This document shows, piece by piece, positions 8,784-17,555 of a DNA stretch of 64,000 nt (within the stretch, counting starts at the first letter, position 1; each line of letters opens with the position of its first letter). The position numbers were made by a program, and so were the translations under genes. The notes beneath the pieces were generated by a model. It worked only from the letters and a program-made list of their open reading frames with translations. It was not told the origin of the DNA and ran no database searches. This DNA comes from Oceanibaculum indicum P24. Its GTDB lineage: Bacteria > Pseudomonadota > Alphaproteobacteria > Oceanibaculales > Oceanibaculaceae. The stretch spans positions 176,390 to 240,389 of the forward strand of contig NZ_AMRL01000003.1 in NCBI RefSeq assembly GCF_000299935.1, in the 5' to 3' direction.

Positions 8784-9287
8784 ATGAGGATTTTCGGCAT
8801 TGCCGGCTGGAGCGGCAGCGGCAAGACCACCCTGCTGACCGGCCTGATCCCGCTGATCGTGCGCGCCGGCGTCACGGTTTCCACGGTGAAGCACGCCCAT
8901 CACGCCTTCGATGTGGACAAGCCCGGCAAGGATTCCTACCGCCACCGCGAGGCCGGCGCCACCGAGGTGATGATCAGTTCCGCCGCGCGCTGGGCCCTGA
9001 TGCACGAGCATCGCGGCGCGCCGGAGCCGACGCTCTCCGACCTGATCCGCAACATGACGCCGGTGGACCTGCTGCTGGTCGAGGGCTTCAAGCATGAGGG
9101 CCACGAAAAGCTGGAGGTCTATCGCCCCTCGGTCGGCAAGCCGCCGCTCTACCGCGAGGATTCAAAGGTGGTGGCGGTCGCCAGCGATGCGGCATTGGCG
9201 GACGCAACAGTGCCGGTGCTGCCGATCGACGATCTGGACGCCATCGCCCGGTTCATTTTGACCCATTGCGGTCTGGCCGCGCGCTGA
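8784..9287 (+). CDS. mobB: Molybdopterin-guanine dinucleotide biosynthesis adapter MobB
   Basis: A 167-residue P-loop GTPase. The Walker A motif is GWSGSGKTTLL at residues 7-17, followed by VSTVKHAHHAFDVDKPGKDS, which is typical of MobB. MobB assists MobA in attaching GMP to molybdopterin, giving the bis-MGD cofactor of DMSO-reductase-family enzymes. It sits 25 nt after pgsA and 13 nt before moeA. MobA itself is not in the window. Confidence 0.95.
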   Translation: MRIFGIAGWSGSGKTTLLTGLIPLIVRAGVTVSTVKHAHHAFDVDKPGKDSYRHREAGATEVMISSAARWALMHEHRGAPEPTLSDLIRNMTPVDLLLVEGFKHEGHEKLEVYRPSVGKPPLYREDSKVVAVASDAALADATVPVLPIDDLDAIARFILTHCGLAAR

Positions 9288-9300
9288 CCAGTATCTTCCC

Positions 9301-10572
9301 ATGGCACAGCTTACCGACGACTGCTTCGCCTTTGGCGGCCGACTGGTTCCGGTCGAGGAAGCGCTTGCCGATTTGCGCCGCCGGCTGACGCCGCTCACGG
9401 ATGTCGAGACTGTGCCGTTGCGCAAAGCGCTGGGGCGCTGCCTCGCCGAACCGCTGACGGCGCGGCTGGATGTGCCGCCGCACGATAATTCCGCCGTCGA
9501 TGGCTATGCCGTCTATTTCGACGATCTGCCGGCCGAGGGCGAGGTCCGGCTGCCGCTCGCCGGCCGCGTCGCTGCCGGCCACACGCTGGACGGCCCGGCC
9601 AGGCGCGGCACCGCCATCCGCATCTTCACCGGCGCACCGATGCCGTACGGCGACGGCGATAGTGGCCCCGACACAGTGATGATGCAGGAGGATTGCCGGG
9701 AGGAGGACGGGCATGTCGTCATTCCCGCTGGCATCAGACGCGGTGCCAACCGCCGCAAGGCCGGCGAGGATGTGCGGCAGGGCGATGCCATCCTGCGCCG
9801 GGGGCAGAAGCTGCGCCCGCAGGATATCGGCCTGGCCGCCGCGCAGGGGCTGACGGAACTGGCCGTGCATGCGCCGCTGCGCGTGGCGATCTTCTCCACC
9901 GGCGACGAGGTGCGCGATCCGCCTGCCCCGCTGCCCGCCGGCGGCATCTACGATTCCAACCGCTTCACCCTGGCGGCGCTGCTGGATGGCATGGGCTGCG
10001 CCGTCACCGACCTGGGCATCTTGCCCGACGACCGGCAGGCGATCACCGATGCGCTGGAGAAGGCTGCCGGGTCGCACGACCTGCTGATCACCTCGGGCGG
10101 TGTGTCTGGTGGCGAGGAGGATCATGTGAAATCCGCCGTCGAGGCGCTGGGCTCGCTCTATTTCTGGCGCCTTGCCATCAAGCCGGGACGCCCGGTGGCG
10201 CTGGGCCAGGCCCGGGGCACCGCCTTCATCGGCCTGCCCGGCAATCCGGTCGCGGTGATGGTCACCTTCCTGCGCGTCGCCCGGCCGATCATCGAGCGCC
10301 TGTCGGGGGCGGAGGAAAGCGACCCGAAGCTGTTTCCCGTCCTTGCCGGCTTCGACTACAAGAAGAAGCAGGACCGGCGCGAATATGTCCGCGTGCGGCT
10401 GGAGCGGCGCGGCGATGGCCAGCTTGTCGCCCACCGATTCGAACAGGACGGGGCCGGTGTGCTATCCTCCATGGTCGCCGCCGACGGGCTGGTTGAATTG
10501 CCCGAGGAGGCGACGCGGATCGCGGCTGGTTCCGTGGTTCCCTATCTGCCGTTCAGCGAGGTCGGACTGTGA
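9301..10572 (+). CDS. moeA: Molybdopterin molybdenumtransferase
   Basis: A 423-residue MoeA/gephyrin-E homologue that inserts molybdate into adenylated molybdopterin. Landmarks include PPHDNSAVDGYAV near the N-terminus, the MPT-binding loop TSGGVSGGEEDHV, and GLPGNPVAVMVTFLR in the C-terminal part; domain IV closes the protein. The stop overlaps the moaD start (10569-10572), consistent with coupled translation in the molybdenum cofactor run. Confidence 0.97.
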   Translation: MAQLTDDCFAFGGRLVPVEEALADLRRRLTPLTDVETVPLRKALGRCLAEPLTARLDVPPHDNSAVDGYAVYFDDLPAEGEVRLPLAGRVAAGHTLDGPARRGTAIRIFTGAPMPYGDGDSGPDTVMMQEDCREEDGHVVIPAGIRRGANRRKAGEDVRQGDAILRRGQKLRPQDIGLAAAQGLTELAVHAPLRVAIFSTGDEVRDPPAPLPAGGIYDSNRFTLAALLDGMGCAVTDLGILPDDRQAITDALEKAAGSHDLLITSGGVSGGEEDHVKSAVEALGSLYFWRLAIKPGRPVALGQARGTAFIGLPGNPVAVMVTFLRVARPIIERLSGAEESDPKLFPVLAGFDYKKKQDRREYVRVRLERRGDGQLVAHRFEQDGAGVLSSMVAADGLVELPEEATRIAAGSVVPYLPFSEVGL

Positions 10573-10820
10573 AGCTGCTCTATTTCGCCTGGGTACGCCA
10601 GAAGATCGGCACTGCCGAGGAAGAGGTGACGCCCCCCGCCGAGGTTACCGATGTGGCCGGCCTGCTGGACTGGCTGAAGGCGCGCGGCCCCGGCTATGCC
10701 GAGGCGCTGAAGGATGCCCGCGTGGTGAAGGTCGCGGTTAACCAGGAATATGTCCGCCCCGACCATCCGCTGAAGCCGGGCGACGAGGTGGCGATCTTCC
10801 CGCCGGTGACGGGAGGCTGA
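10569..10820 (+). CDS. moaD: Molybdopterin synthase sulfur carrier subunit
   Basis: An 83-residue ubiquitin-fold protein ending in PPVTGG. The C-terminal Gly-Gly is adenylated and converted to the thiocarboxylate that supplies sulfur to precursor Z. The start codon is GTG, overlapping the moeA stop by 4 nt. It is followed after 4 nt by moaE, its partner in molybdopterin synthase. Confidence 0.96.
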   Translation: MKLLYFAWVRQKIGTAEEEVTPPAEVTDVAGLLDWLKARGPGYAEALKDARVVKVAVNQEYVRPDHPLKPGDEVAIFPPVTGG

Positions 10821-10824
10821 GGCG

Positions 10825-11301
10825 ATGATCCGTGTGCAGCGCGAGGATTTCGACATCGGCGCGGAGATTGCGGCGCTGACCGACGGCAACCATGCCATCG
10901 GCGGTGTGGCCAGCTTCACGGGCCTGGTGCGCGACATGGCCGGCGATGCCGGAATCGGCGCGATGACGCTGGAGCATTATCCCGGGATGACCGAGAAGGC
11001 GCTGGCCCGTATCGAGGCCGAAGCGCAGGAGCGCTGGCCGCTGCAGGCCAGCCTGATCATCCACCGCTATGGCCGTCTGGAGCCCGGCGACCGCATCGTG
11101 CTGGTGGTCACCGCCTCGGCGCACCGGCAGGCTGCCTTCGACTCTGCCATGTTCCTGATGGATTATCTGAAGACCCAAGCGCCGTTCTGGAAGCTGGAAG
11201 AAACCGGCGAGGGCGCGCAATGGGTCGATGCCCGCGAAAGCGACGATCACGCGCTTGCCCGCTGGGCGCCGAAGACCGGAAAAGCCGACGCCGCGGAATA
11301 G
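10825..11301 (+). CDS. moaE: Molybdopterin synthase catalytic subunit
   Basis: A 158-residue MoaE, the large subunit of molybdopterin synthase, which places two dithiolene sulfurs using thiocarboxylated MoaD. The conserved substrate pocket is clear: MTLEHYPGMTEKAL, HRYGRLEPGDRIVLV and DYLKTQAPFWKLEE, the last containing the catalytic Lys. MoaA and MoaC, which make precursor Z, lie outside the window. Confidence 0.97.
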   Translation: MIRVQREDFDIGAEIAALTDGNHAIGGVASFTGLVRDMAGDAGIGAMTLEHYPGMTEKALARIEAEAQERWPLQASLIIHRYGRLEPGDRIVLVVTASAHRQAAFDSAMFLMDYLKTQAPFWKLEETGEGAQWVDARESDDHALARWAPKTGKADAAE

Positions 11302-11468
11302 GCCACCGCACTTTTCTTTACCCCCAAGAGAACCATTCCCGTCCTTCTGCGTTATTTCAGGACAAACCAAGAGATCGCGCCCTATCACAAGGCCATTTCC
11401 TTGGTCGTTCGGAATAATTTTAGCCCTGTTTGAGGAAGTAATTTCAAGGCAGGGTCAGGAGGACAGAA

Positions 11469-11654
11469 ATGTCGGTTCTTTCGTTGATTCTTACTCTTGT
11501 GATCATTGGCGTCGTGCTGTGGGCGGTGAACCGCTACATCCCGATGGACCACAAGATCAAGTCGATCCTAAACATCGTCGTGGTGATTCTGGTGGTGATC
11601 TGGCTGCTGCGCCTGTTCGGCGTGCTGGGCGGCAGCGTCCCGACGATCAACTGA
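11469..11654 (+). CDS. Small membrane protein, Thivi_2564 family
   Basis: A 61-residue protein with two membrane segments (about residues 3-20 and 33-52) separated by a short polar loop with NRYIPMDHKIKSILN. This matches the Thivi_2564-type small membrane proteins of unknown function. A strong Shine-Dalgarno (AGGAGGACAG) precedes ATG at 11469. The 167 bp upstream hold no other gene, so it may have its own promoter. It ends 2 nt before the convergent nitronate monooxygenase gene. Confidence 0.8.
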   Translation: MSVLSLILTLVIIGVVLWAVNRYIPMDHKIKSILNIVVVILVVIWLLRLFGVLGGSVPTIN

Positions 11655-11656
11655 GG

Positions 11657-12631
11657 CTAGGCAAGCAGGCCGGCGGCGCTCCCCAGCGCCGCCTCAGCCT
11701 CCCCCACCATGCGTTCCAGGAGAGTGGCGGCCGGCGCCACATCGGCAATCAGATCGGCCCCCTCTCCGGCGAACACCCCCATGATTTCCAGATCCTGTGC
11801 CGCGATGGCCTGGTTGTAGCTTTCCACTGCGGCCTTGCCCTCGGCGACCAGTGCCGCTTCCCGCCCCTGCCATTCCGCCGTCAGCGCATTGCGCGCGCCA
11901 CGGATGGTGAAGGGCTTCGGCCAGTCCTTTTCTCGCACGATGTCGAACACACTGGTGCGCAGCGTATCGTCACCGCCGATTTCAGTAATCCGCCGCTTCA
12001 CCGCGTCCGGCGCCAGCGATTCGGTGGCGGCGTAGAACCGCGTGCCGGCGAGAATGCCATCCGCCCCCAGCATCAGCGCCGCCGCGAGGCCGCGCCCGTC
12101 GGCGATACCGCCCGCCGCCAGCACCAGCGTTTGCGGCGCGCCCCGGCGCGCCAGATCGACCACCGCCGGCACCAGCGCGATGGTGCCGCGCGTCGCCCCA
12201 TGGCCGCCGGCCTCCGTGCCTTGCGCCACCAGAATATCGGCGCCGGCCGCCAGCGCCTCGCGCGCATGGCCCAAAGTCTGCACCTGACAGACCAGCGGGA
12301 TGCCGGCCGCCTTCACCTTCGGCGCGAAGGGAGCCGGATCGCCGAAGGACAGCATGACCGCCGCCGGCCGGTGCTCCAACGCCAGATCCAGCAGCTGTGG
12401 CTGCTGCGCCAGCGACCAGGTGATGAAACCGCAGCCCACGCGCTGGTTGCCGGCCGCCGCCAGCTCACGTCGCAGCCAGTCCGCATCGCCATAGCCGCCG
12501 CCGATCATGCCCAACCCGCCGGCGCCGGTGACGGCGGATGCCAGTGCCCCGCCGGAAACCAGTGCCATCGGCGCCAGCAATACGGGATGGCGCAGATCGA
12601 GGCGCTCAGTCAGGCGGGTGCGGATCGGCAT
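11657..12631 (-). CDS. Nitronate monooxygenase (2-nitropropane dioxygenase family)
   Basis: A 324-residue FMN-dependent TIM-barrel enzyme of the NMO family, which oxidises alkyl nitronates to carbonyl compounds and nitrite; propionate 3-nitronate detoxification is the usual role. Motifs seen: RHPVLLAPMALVSGG at the N-terminus, GTEAGGHGATRG in the phosphate/substrate loop, and LAAGGIADGRGLAAAL for FMN phosphate binding. It is the first gene of no obvious operon; the PAS gene lies 11 nt upstream on the same strand and may be cotranscribed. Confidence 0.9.
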   Translation of the reverse strand: MPIRTRLTERLDLRHPVLLAPMALVSGGALASAVTGAGGLGMIGGGYGDADWLRRELAAAGNQRVGCGFITWSLAQQPQLLDLALEHRPAAVMLSFGDPAPFAPKVKAAGIPLVCQVQTLGHAREALAAGADILVAQGTEAGGHGATRGTIALVPAVVDLARRGAPQTLVLAAGGIADGRGLAAALMLGADGILAGTRFYAATESLAPDAVKRRITEIGGDDTLRTSVFDIVREKDWPKPFTIRGARNALTAEWQGREAALVAEGKAAVESYNQAIAAQDLEIMGVFAGEGADLIADVAPAATLLERMVGEAEAALGSAAGLLA

Positions 12632-12642
12632 GGGAACTCCCG

Positions 12643-13236
12643 TCAGGAAGGATCGTCAGAAAGGCTGGCAAGCGGGATCAGCAGACGGTTCGGCTGCTCC
12701 AGGATCGCATCCTGGCCCACCGTATCGAAATGGTAGCTGGTCGCCCCCCAGACGAAGCGGGGAGTACCGTCCGCGCCTAGCGCCGGCAGCAGCAGCCGCT
12801 CGCCGACGCCGAAGCGCTCCAGGCTCTGCAGATAGACCCGGCCGGTCATATAGCCAATGCCCGGTATCGACAGGATGGCCTCGTGATGCGCCATGACATC
12901 CGGCGCGTTCGGCGTCCGGATCAGCTTCGCGAGGGAGCAGCCGACAATCGGCCGGTCATACATGCTGCGCACATCGTCGCCTGCCAGGCGGCAGATGAAC
13001 TCGTCCTTCGCCATCCGCTCATAGATCCAGACCTTGGGCAGGGCACGGTGAAAGGCGAGCGGATCGATCTCCGCCTTGCGGATGACCCGTCCGTTTTCCC
13101 GGTAATGACCCAGAAAGTAATCCAGTATCTGCCGCAGCAAGGGGTCGATATTCTCCGGCAGCCGGTCAGCCATCCGGTAGACGCCGCCGCTGGCACCCTG
13201 AACCGTCACCCGCCGATTGCGCTTGTCATGGACCAT
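12643..13236 (-). CDS. PAS_5-type PAS domain protein
   Basis: A 197-residue protein resembling the PAS_5 family, small single-domain PAS proteins frequent in Rhodospirillales. The typical opening (LRQILDYFLGHYRENGR, then KAEIDP and LPKVWIYER) and the middle block FICRLAGDDVRSMYD with RPIVG are visible. There is no kinase, cyclase or HTH domain, so its output is unknown. ATG at 13236 is internal to an unbroken frame with no better start. It precedes the nitronate monooxygenase gene by 11 nt. Confidence 0.8.
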   Translation of the reverse strand: MVHDKRNRRVTVQGASGGVYRMADRLPENIDPLLRQILDYFLGHYRENGRVIRKAEIDPLAFHRALPKVWIYERMAKDEFICRLAGDDVRSMYDRPIVGCSLAKLIRTPNAPDVMAHHEAILSIPGIGYMTGRVYLQSLERFGVGERLLLPALGADGTPRFVWGATSYHFDTVGQDAILEQPNRLLIPLASLSDDPS

Positions 13237-13450
13237 ATATCTGGCCGCGTTCTGTTAGGCAGCATCCCCTGTGGCCAGCCTAGAGACTTTCGCCCGGCCA
13301 CGAAAGTGGCCATGGCCGACACCATTCTGTAACCATTGCCGACGGGCAACTGTCATGCGCCGGCGATAGAAGGAAGGTTGCAAGCAGAGCGTGCCGGCGA
13401 ACCGGTGCGCCATGCAGCTTTTTTCCCCTCTTGAGCTGCGGAGCAAGCCG

Positions 13451-15502
13451 ATGAGCGCCTACGAACTGGATTACCCGGATCACACCCAGTCCCCCGACCA
13501 TCAGCCTGGCGACGAGCCGCGCTGCAACCTGTCAGCCAACGAGACCTTCCATGATGTGCTGGAAACCCGGCTGAAGCGCCGCAGCGTGCTGGTCGGCGGC
13601 CTTGCCACCGCCGTTGGCGCGCTGTTCGTCGGTACCGCGCTGAATAGTGTTGCCCGCGTGGCCGGCGCGCAGGCCGCCACCGGTGGTCTGGTGGGTTTCC
13701 AGCCGGTGCCGGTCAGCACCGCCGATACGGTGGTGGTGCCGAAGGGCTACAAAGTGCAGGTGCTGGCCCCGTGGGGCACACCGATCTCCGGCACCATGCC
13801 GACCTTCGGCCCGTCCAGAAGCGGCGCCGACCAGGCGCATCAGATCGGCATGCATCATGACGGCATGCATTTCTTCCCGATCGACGGCAGCTCGACCGAC
13901 GGGCTGCTGGTGATGAACCATGAATATGTCGAGCCGCGCTTCCTGCATGCCGCGCGCTATGCCGGGCAGGAGCTGAAGTCCGACGAGGTCATGGTCACGG
14001 ACGGCAAGCGGCCGGACGATGATGTGCTGAAGGAAATGAATGCGCATGGCGTGTCCGTGGTGCGCGTGAAGCGCGGTGCCGATGGCACCTGGTCGGTGGT
14101 GGCCGATCCGCACAACCGCCGCATCACCGGCCTGACGCCGATGGAGGTCACCGGCCCGGTGCGCGGCACGGCCCATGTCGTCACCAAATACAGCCCGGAC
14201 GGCACACGCACGCGCGGCACGCTGAACAATTGCGCCAATGGCTACACGCCCTGGAACACCTATCTGGCGGCCGAGGAGAACTGGGCCGGCTATTTCCGCA
14301 ATGGCGACCAGCAGGACCAGAAGCCGAACCTGCCACGCGAACAGGCCCGCTATGGCGTGAAGGCCGGCGGCATGTCGCGCTATGGCTGGGAGCTGGCAGC
14401 CGGCGGCGCCGAAGAATACCGGCGCTTCGATGCCAGCCAGACCGGCAACAGCGCGGCGGAAGATTACCGCAACGAGCCGAATTGCTTCGGCTGGGTTGTC
14501 GAGATTGACCCGTTCGACCCCGGCAAGGCGCCGGTGAAGCGCACCCATCTCGGCCGCTTCGCGCATGAGGGCGTGGTGTTCGCCCCGGCGGTCGCCGGCA
14601 AGCCGGTAGTCGCCTATTCCGGCGACGATGCCCGCTTTGAATATATCTACAAGTTCGTCTCCGCCCGGCCCTATGACCCGGCCACGGCCAGCGGCGCGCT
14701 GCTGGACGAGGGCACGCTGTATGTCGCGCGCTTCAATGAAGATGGCAGCGGCGACTGGCTGGCGCTGGCGCCGGGCCAGAACGGGCTGACGCCGCAGAAT
14801 GGTTTCACTGGCCTGGCCGACATCCTGGTGAATACCCGCCTCGCCGCCGACAGGGCCGGGGCCACCAAGATGGACCGGCCGGAATGGGGCGCCGTCGATC
14901 CGCGCACCGGGGCGGTCTATTTCACGCTGACCAACAACAGCCGGCGGACGGAGGAGCAGGTGCATCCCGCCAACCCGCGCGCCAAGAACAATTATGGCCA
15001 TATCGTGCGCTGGACCGAGGCGAAGGGCGACCATGCCGCCACCAGCTTCCAATGGGACATCTTCGTGCTGGGCGGCGATGAGCAGGCCGGGCGCGGCCCG
15101 AACGGCCAGAAGCTGACCGCCGACAATATCCTCGCCTGCCCCGACGGGCTGTGGTTCGACGCCGAGGCCCGGCTGTGGATTCAGACCGATATCGGCGAGA
15201 GCGCGCAGAACAAGGGCGACATGGCGGTCATGGGCAACAACCAGATGCTGTGCGCCGATCCCGCGACCGGCGAGATGCGCCGCTTCCTGACCGGCCCCAT
15301 TGGGCAGGAGATCACCGGCATCACCGGCACGCCGGACGGTCGCACCATCTTCGTGAATGTGCAGCACCCCGGCGCCACCACCTCGCCCAAGGACTGGGCC
15401 GCCGGCAAGCTCGCCAGCCACTGGCCGGAGGGCGGCAGCGCCCTCCCGCGCTCGGCAACGCTGGTGATTTCCCGCGAGGATGGCGGCGTGGTCGGCTCCT
15501 GA
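13451..15502 (+). CDS. PhoX family phosphatase (DUF839), Tat-exported
   Basis: A 683-residue PhoX-type protein. PhoX enzymes are periplasmic Ca/Fe-dependent alkaline phosphatases used under phosphate limitation. A twin-arginine signal lies at residues 40-75 (KRRSVLVGGLATAVGALFV), unusually far from the N-terminus but normal for this subfamily. The beta-propeller regions with MHHDGMHFFPIDG, NHEYVEPR and RFAHEGVVFAPA are conserved. ATG at 13451 is chosen over an in-frame one at 13391 that adds an unconserved leader. The upstream region has two CTGT half-sites (13327, 13350) but no full PHO box. Confidence 0.92.
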   Translation: MSAYELDYPDHTQSPDHQPGDEPRCNLSANETFHDVLETRLKRRSVLVGGLATAVGALFVGTALNSVARVAGAQAATGGLVGFQPVPVSTADTVVVPKGYKVQVLAPWGTPISGTMPTFGPSRSGADQAHQIGMHHDGMHFFPIDGSSTDGLLVMNHEYVEPRFLHAARYAGQELKSDEVMVTDGKRPDDDVLKEMNAHGVSVVRVKRGADGTWSVVADPHNRRITGLTPMEVTGPVRGTAHVVTKYSPDGTRTRGTLNNCANGYTPWNTYLAAEENWAGYFRNGDQQDQKPNLPREQARYGVKAGGMSRYGWELAAGGAEEYRRFDASQTGNSAAEDYRNEPNCFGWVVEIDPFDPGKAPVKRTHLGRFAHEGVVFAPAVAGKPVVAYSGDDARFEYIYKFVSARPYDPATASGALLDEGTLYVARFNEDGSGDWLALAPGQNGLTPQNGFTGLADILVNTRLAADRAGATKMDRPEWGAVDPRTGAVYFTLTNNSRRTEEQVHPANPRAKNNYGHIVRWTEAKGDHAATSFQWDIFVLGGDEQAGRGPNGQKLTADNILACPDGLWFDAEARLWIQTDIGESAQNKGDMAVMGNNQMLCADPATGEMRRFLTGPIGQEITGITGTPDGRTIFVNVQHPGATTSPKDWAAGKLASHWPEGGSALPRSATLVISREDGGVVGS

Positions 15503-15520
15503 CCATCCACCATCACAAAG

Positions 15521-15555
15521 AAAAACGGGCGCTCCTTGCGGGAGCGCCCGTTTCC
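15521..15555. terminator. Bidirectional intrinsic terminator
   Basis: A 10-bp GC-rich stem (CGGGCGCTCC at 15526-15535 with GGAGCGCCCG at 15541-15550), flanked by AAAAA on the left and TTT on the right, lies between the convergent phoX-type and metallo-hydrolase genes. It can end transcription from both sides. Confidence 0.85.
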
Positions 15556-15574
15556 ATTTCGTATCAGGTTGCGA

Positions 15575-16552
15575 TCAGCAGCCCGAGACGCACTTTCCCG
15601 CGCCGTCGAACACCATCGTCCGGCCCGACAGCGGCAGGTGCACCGGCGCCGACACCGCCTTGGCGAAGATGTCGGTGCGGCTGCCGGCGATCAGCTTGCC
15701 GCCCTCGGTGGAGGGCTGGTTGGCGTGCGACGGAATGACCGCCGCCGGCTTGATCAGCTCGTTCACCACATAGGCCGCCTCGGTCGGGCCGGTGGTGAAG
15801 GTGTCGCCGATATTCATCACCACCAGCTTCGCCTTGTACTGGTCGCCGACCACCACCTGCTGCTCGGCGGTGACGCCGGTATCGCCGGACAGGTAGGCGA
15901 CAAGGCCGTTGCTGAAGGTCAGCACATAGCCGGTCGGCGGGCCGGCATAGGCGGTCAGCCCGGCCTTGGAGAGCATCTCGGCGAACGGGCCGCCGATCAT
16001 GCCCGGCGCGATGCCATTGGAATGCGCCGCCGGCACGGTGGTGATGGTGACACCGCCGACCTTGCGCGAGGCGCCGAAGCGCACCAGCTGCGAATTCTGC
16101 GGGTCGGCGCCCACCTCCTTCAGCTTGGCGGCAAAGAAGGACGGCATCTCGCTGCCGGTCACGATCTTGGCGTTCTTGGCGGCGGCGATCTTCACCGACA
16201 GCGTGTCGGGCAGCGCCACGGTGGCGATGTCCGGCCGGCCGCAGGCCCCTGCCCCGGCTGCCGGAATGTGCCGGTCGCCGACATGGTCGCCATGCATGTG
16301 GCTGACCAGCACGGCGTCGATCTTGCCGAGGCGGGGATCCTCCGCACCGGCGACCGTGCGCCCGGCGTCATAGAGAATGCGCGTGCCATCCGGGTCCTCG
16401 AACACCATCGCCCGGTCGAAGCTGCAGAACTCACCGTCATGGCTGCCCAGCGGCGTGATCTTCACCGTCGCGGCATGTGCCGCGCCCGCAACCATGACGC
16501 CCAGCACCGCGGCGGCCGCCGCGGCGGGCACGCAAAAGCCCCTCATTTTCAT
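15575..16552 (-). CDS. Exported MBL-fold metallo-hydrolase
   Basis: A 325-residue secreted metallo-beta-lactamase-fold protein. It has a cleavable signal peptide (residues 1-27, ending AGAAHA) and the zinc motif SHMHGDHVGD; further His/Asp ligands follow in PAAHSNG and LSGDTGVT. It resembles the UlaG/lactonase-like branch rather than true beta-lactamases. GGGAGAG lies 7 nt before the ATG at 16552. Substrate unknown. It shares a bidirectional terminator with the convergent phosphatase gene. Confidence 0.88.
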   Translation of the reverse strand: MKMRGFCVPAAAAAAVLGVMVAGAAHAATVKITPLGSHDGEFCSFDRAMVFEDPDGTRILYDAGRTVAGAEDPRLGKIDAVLVSHMHGDHVGDRHIPAAGAGACGRPDIATVALPDTLSVKIAAAKNAKIVTGSEMPSFFAAKLKEVGADPQNSQLVRFGASRKVGGVTITTVPAAHSNGIAPGMIGGPFAEMLSKAGLTAYAGPPTGYVLTFSNGLVAYLSGDTGVTAEQQVVVGDQYKAKLVVMNIGDTFTTGPTEAAYVVNELIKPAAVIPSHANQPSTEGGKLIAGSRTDIFAKAVSAPVHLPLSGRTMVFDGAGKCVSGC

Positions 16553-16687
16553 CTCGGTCTCTCCCTGACAGGCGTACTCATGGCCTGACGGCCATCGTCG
16601 CTATTGATCTAGGGCGCTACGGAAACGCGTCCAGCCGCCCCTTCAATCTCAAGCTACCACGGTGCGGGCGGGTGGATAATGGCCATA

Positions 16688-17542
16688 TTAGCGAAACAGC
16701 ATGACCGGAACGAGACAGGAGCGGATCATCTCCGTCGTGGTGCTGCCGATGATCAGGGTGCGGATGCGGGAATGGCCGTAGGCGCCCATCACCAGCAGGC
16801 CGATACCCTCCTGCTCGATGGTGCGGGCGATCACCGCATCCGGCTGGCCGGCCTCGACACCGGCGGTCACGCCATAGCCGGCGGCGCGCAGCTTCGCCGC
16901 CGCTGCCTCCAGCTTCGCCGTCATCGCACTATCCGGCTGGCCGGCCATCAGCAACCGGCAGGCGAGGCTGGGGAAGAGATGGCCCTGCGCGATATGGTCC
17001 ACCGCCTTGTCGGCGCTCGCCCCGCCATCATATGCGATCAGGAAGCTGCCGACTGGCCTGAAGGCGCGCGAGGCGACCAGCACCGGCTTGTGCGAGGCGC
17101 GCACCACGCGCTCCAGGTTGGAGCCCAGATGCAGGCTGGCGAAATCCGCCGCCTCGCCGCGCTTGCCGATCAGGATCAGGTCGGCCTCCGGCTCGAACTC
17201 CTGCACCGTCTCCAGCAGGTCGCCATTGCGCAGTTTGGTCGTCACGTCGGCGATGCCGGCCTGCGTCAGGCGGGCTTTCGCCTCCTCCAGGATCAGCCGG
17301 CCGCGCTTCTGTGCCAGCTTCGCCTGCTGTTCGTCGAGGCCGGCGAGCTCGGCGAGCAGCGTGTCGCGCGCATCGGCATTCAGATTGCCGCTGAAATCCG
17401 CCGGCACACTGGACACTGTGCGCCGGCCCAGCACATGCAGCAGATCGACCGAGGCTTTCGTACGCGCCGCCACCCAGGCGGCGTGGTCGCACACGCTTTG
17501 CGTATAGATCGAGCCGTCTATCAGCACGAGCAGCTTGGTCAT
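16688..17542 (-). CDS. Tandem universal stress protein
   Basis: A 284-residue protein made of two Usp domains. Both halves keep ATP-type binding loops: IGKRGEAADFASLHLGSN in the first and GAYGHSRIRTLIIGSTTTE in the second. Tandem Usp proteins act as ATP- or nucleotide-binding stress effectors. The gene follows the SulP transporter by 13 nt on the same strand, so it may bind or regulate that transporter. Confidence 0.92.
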   Translation of the reverse strand: MTKLLVLIDGSIYTQSVCDHAAWVAARTKASVDLLHVLGRRTVSSVPADFSGNLNADARDTLLAELAGLDEQQAKLAQKRGRLILEEAKARLTQAGIADVTTKLRNGDLLETVQEFEPEADLILIGKRGEAADFASLHLGSNLERVVRASHKPVLVASRAFRPVGSFLIAYDGGASADKAVDHIAQGHLFPSLACRLLMAGQPDSAMTAKLEAAAAKLRAAGYGVTAGVEAGQPDAVIARTIEQEGIGLLVMGAYGHSRIRTLIIGSTTTEMIRSCLVPVMLFR

Positions 17543-17555
17543 GGCGGTTCCTTCC

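Noticed and set aside
13327..13356. Possible PHO box before the PhoX gene
   Set aside because: Only two CTGT half-sites 23 nt apart; the 11-nt direct-repeat pattern of a PHO box is not met.
13532..15421. Long - strand open frame of 629 codons
   Set aside because: Antisense to the PhoX gene, which has clear signal peptide and family motifs.
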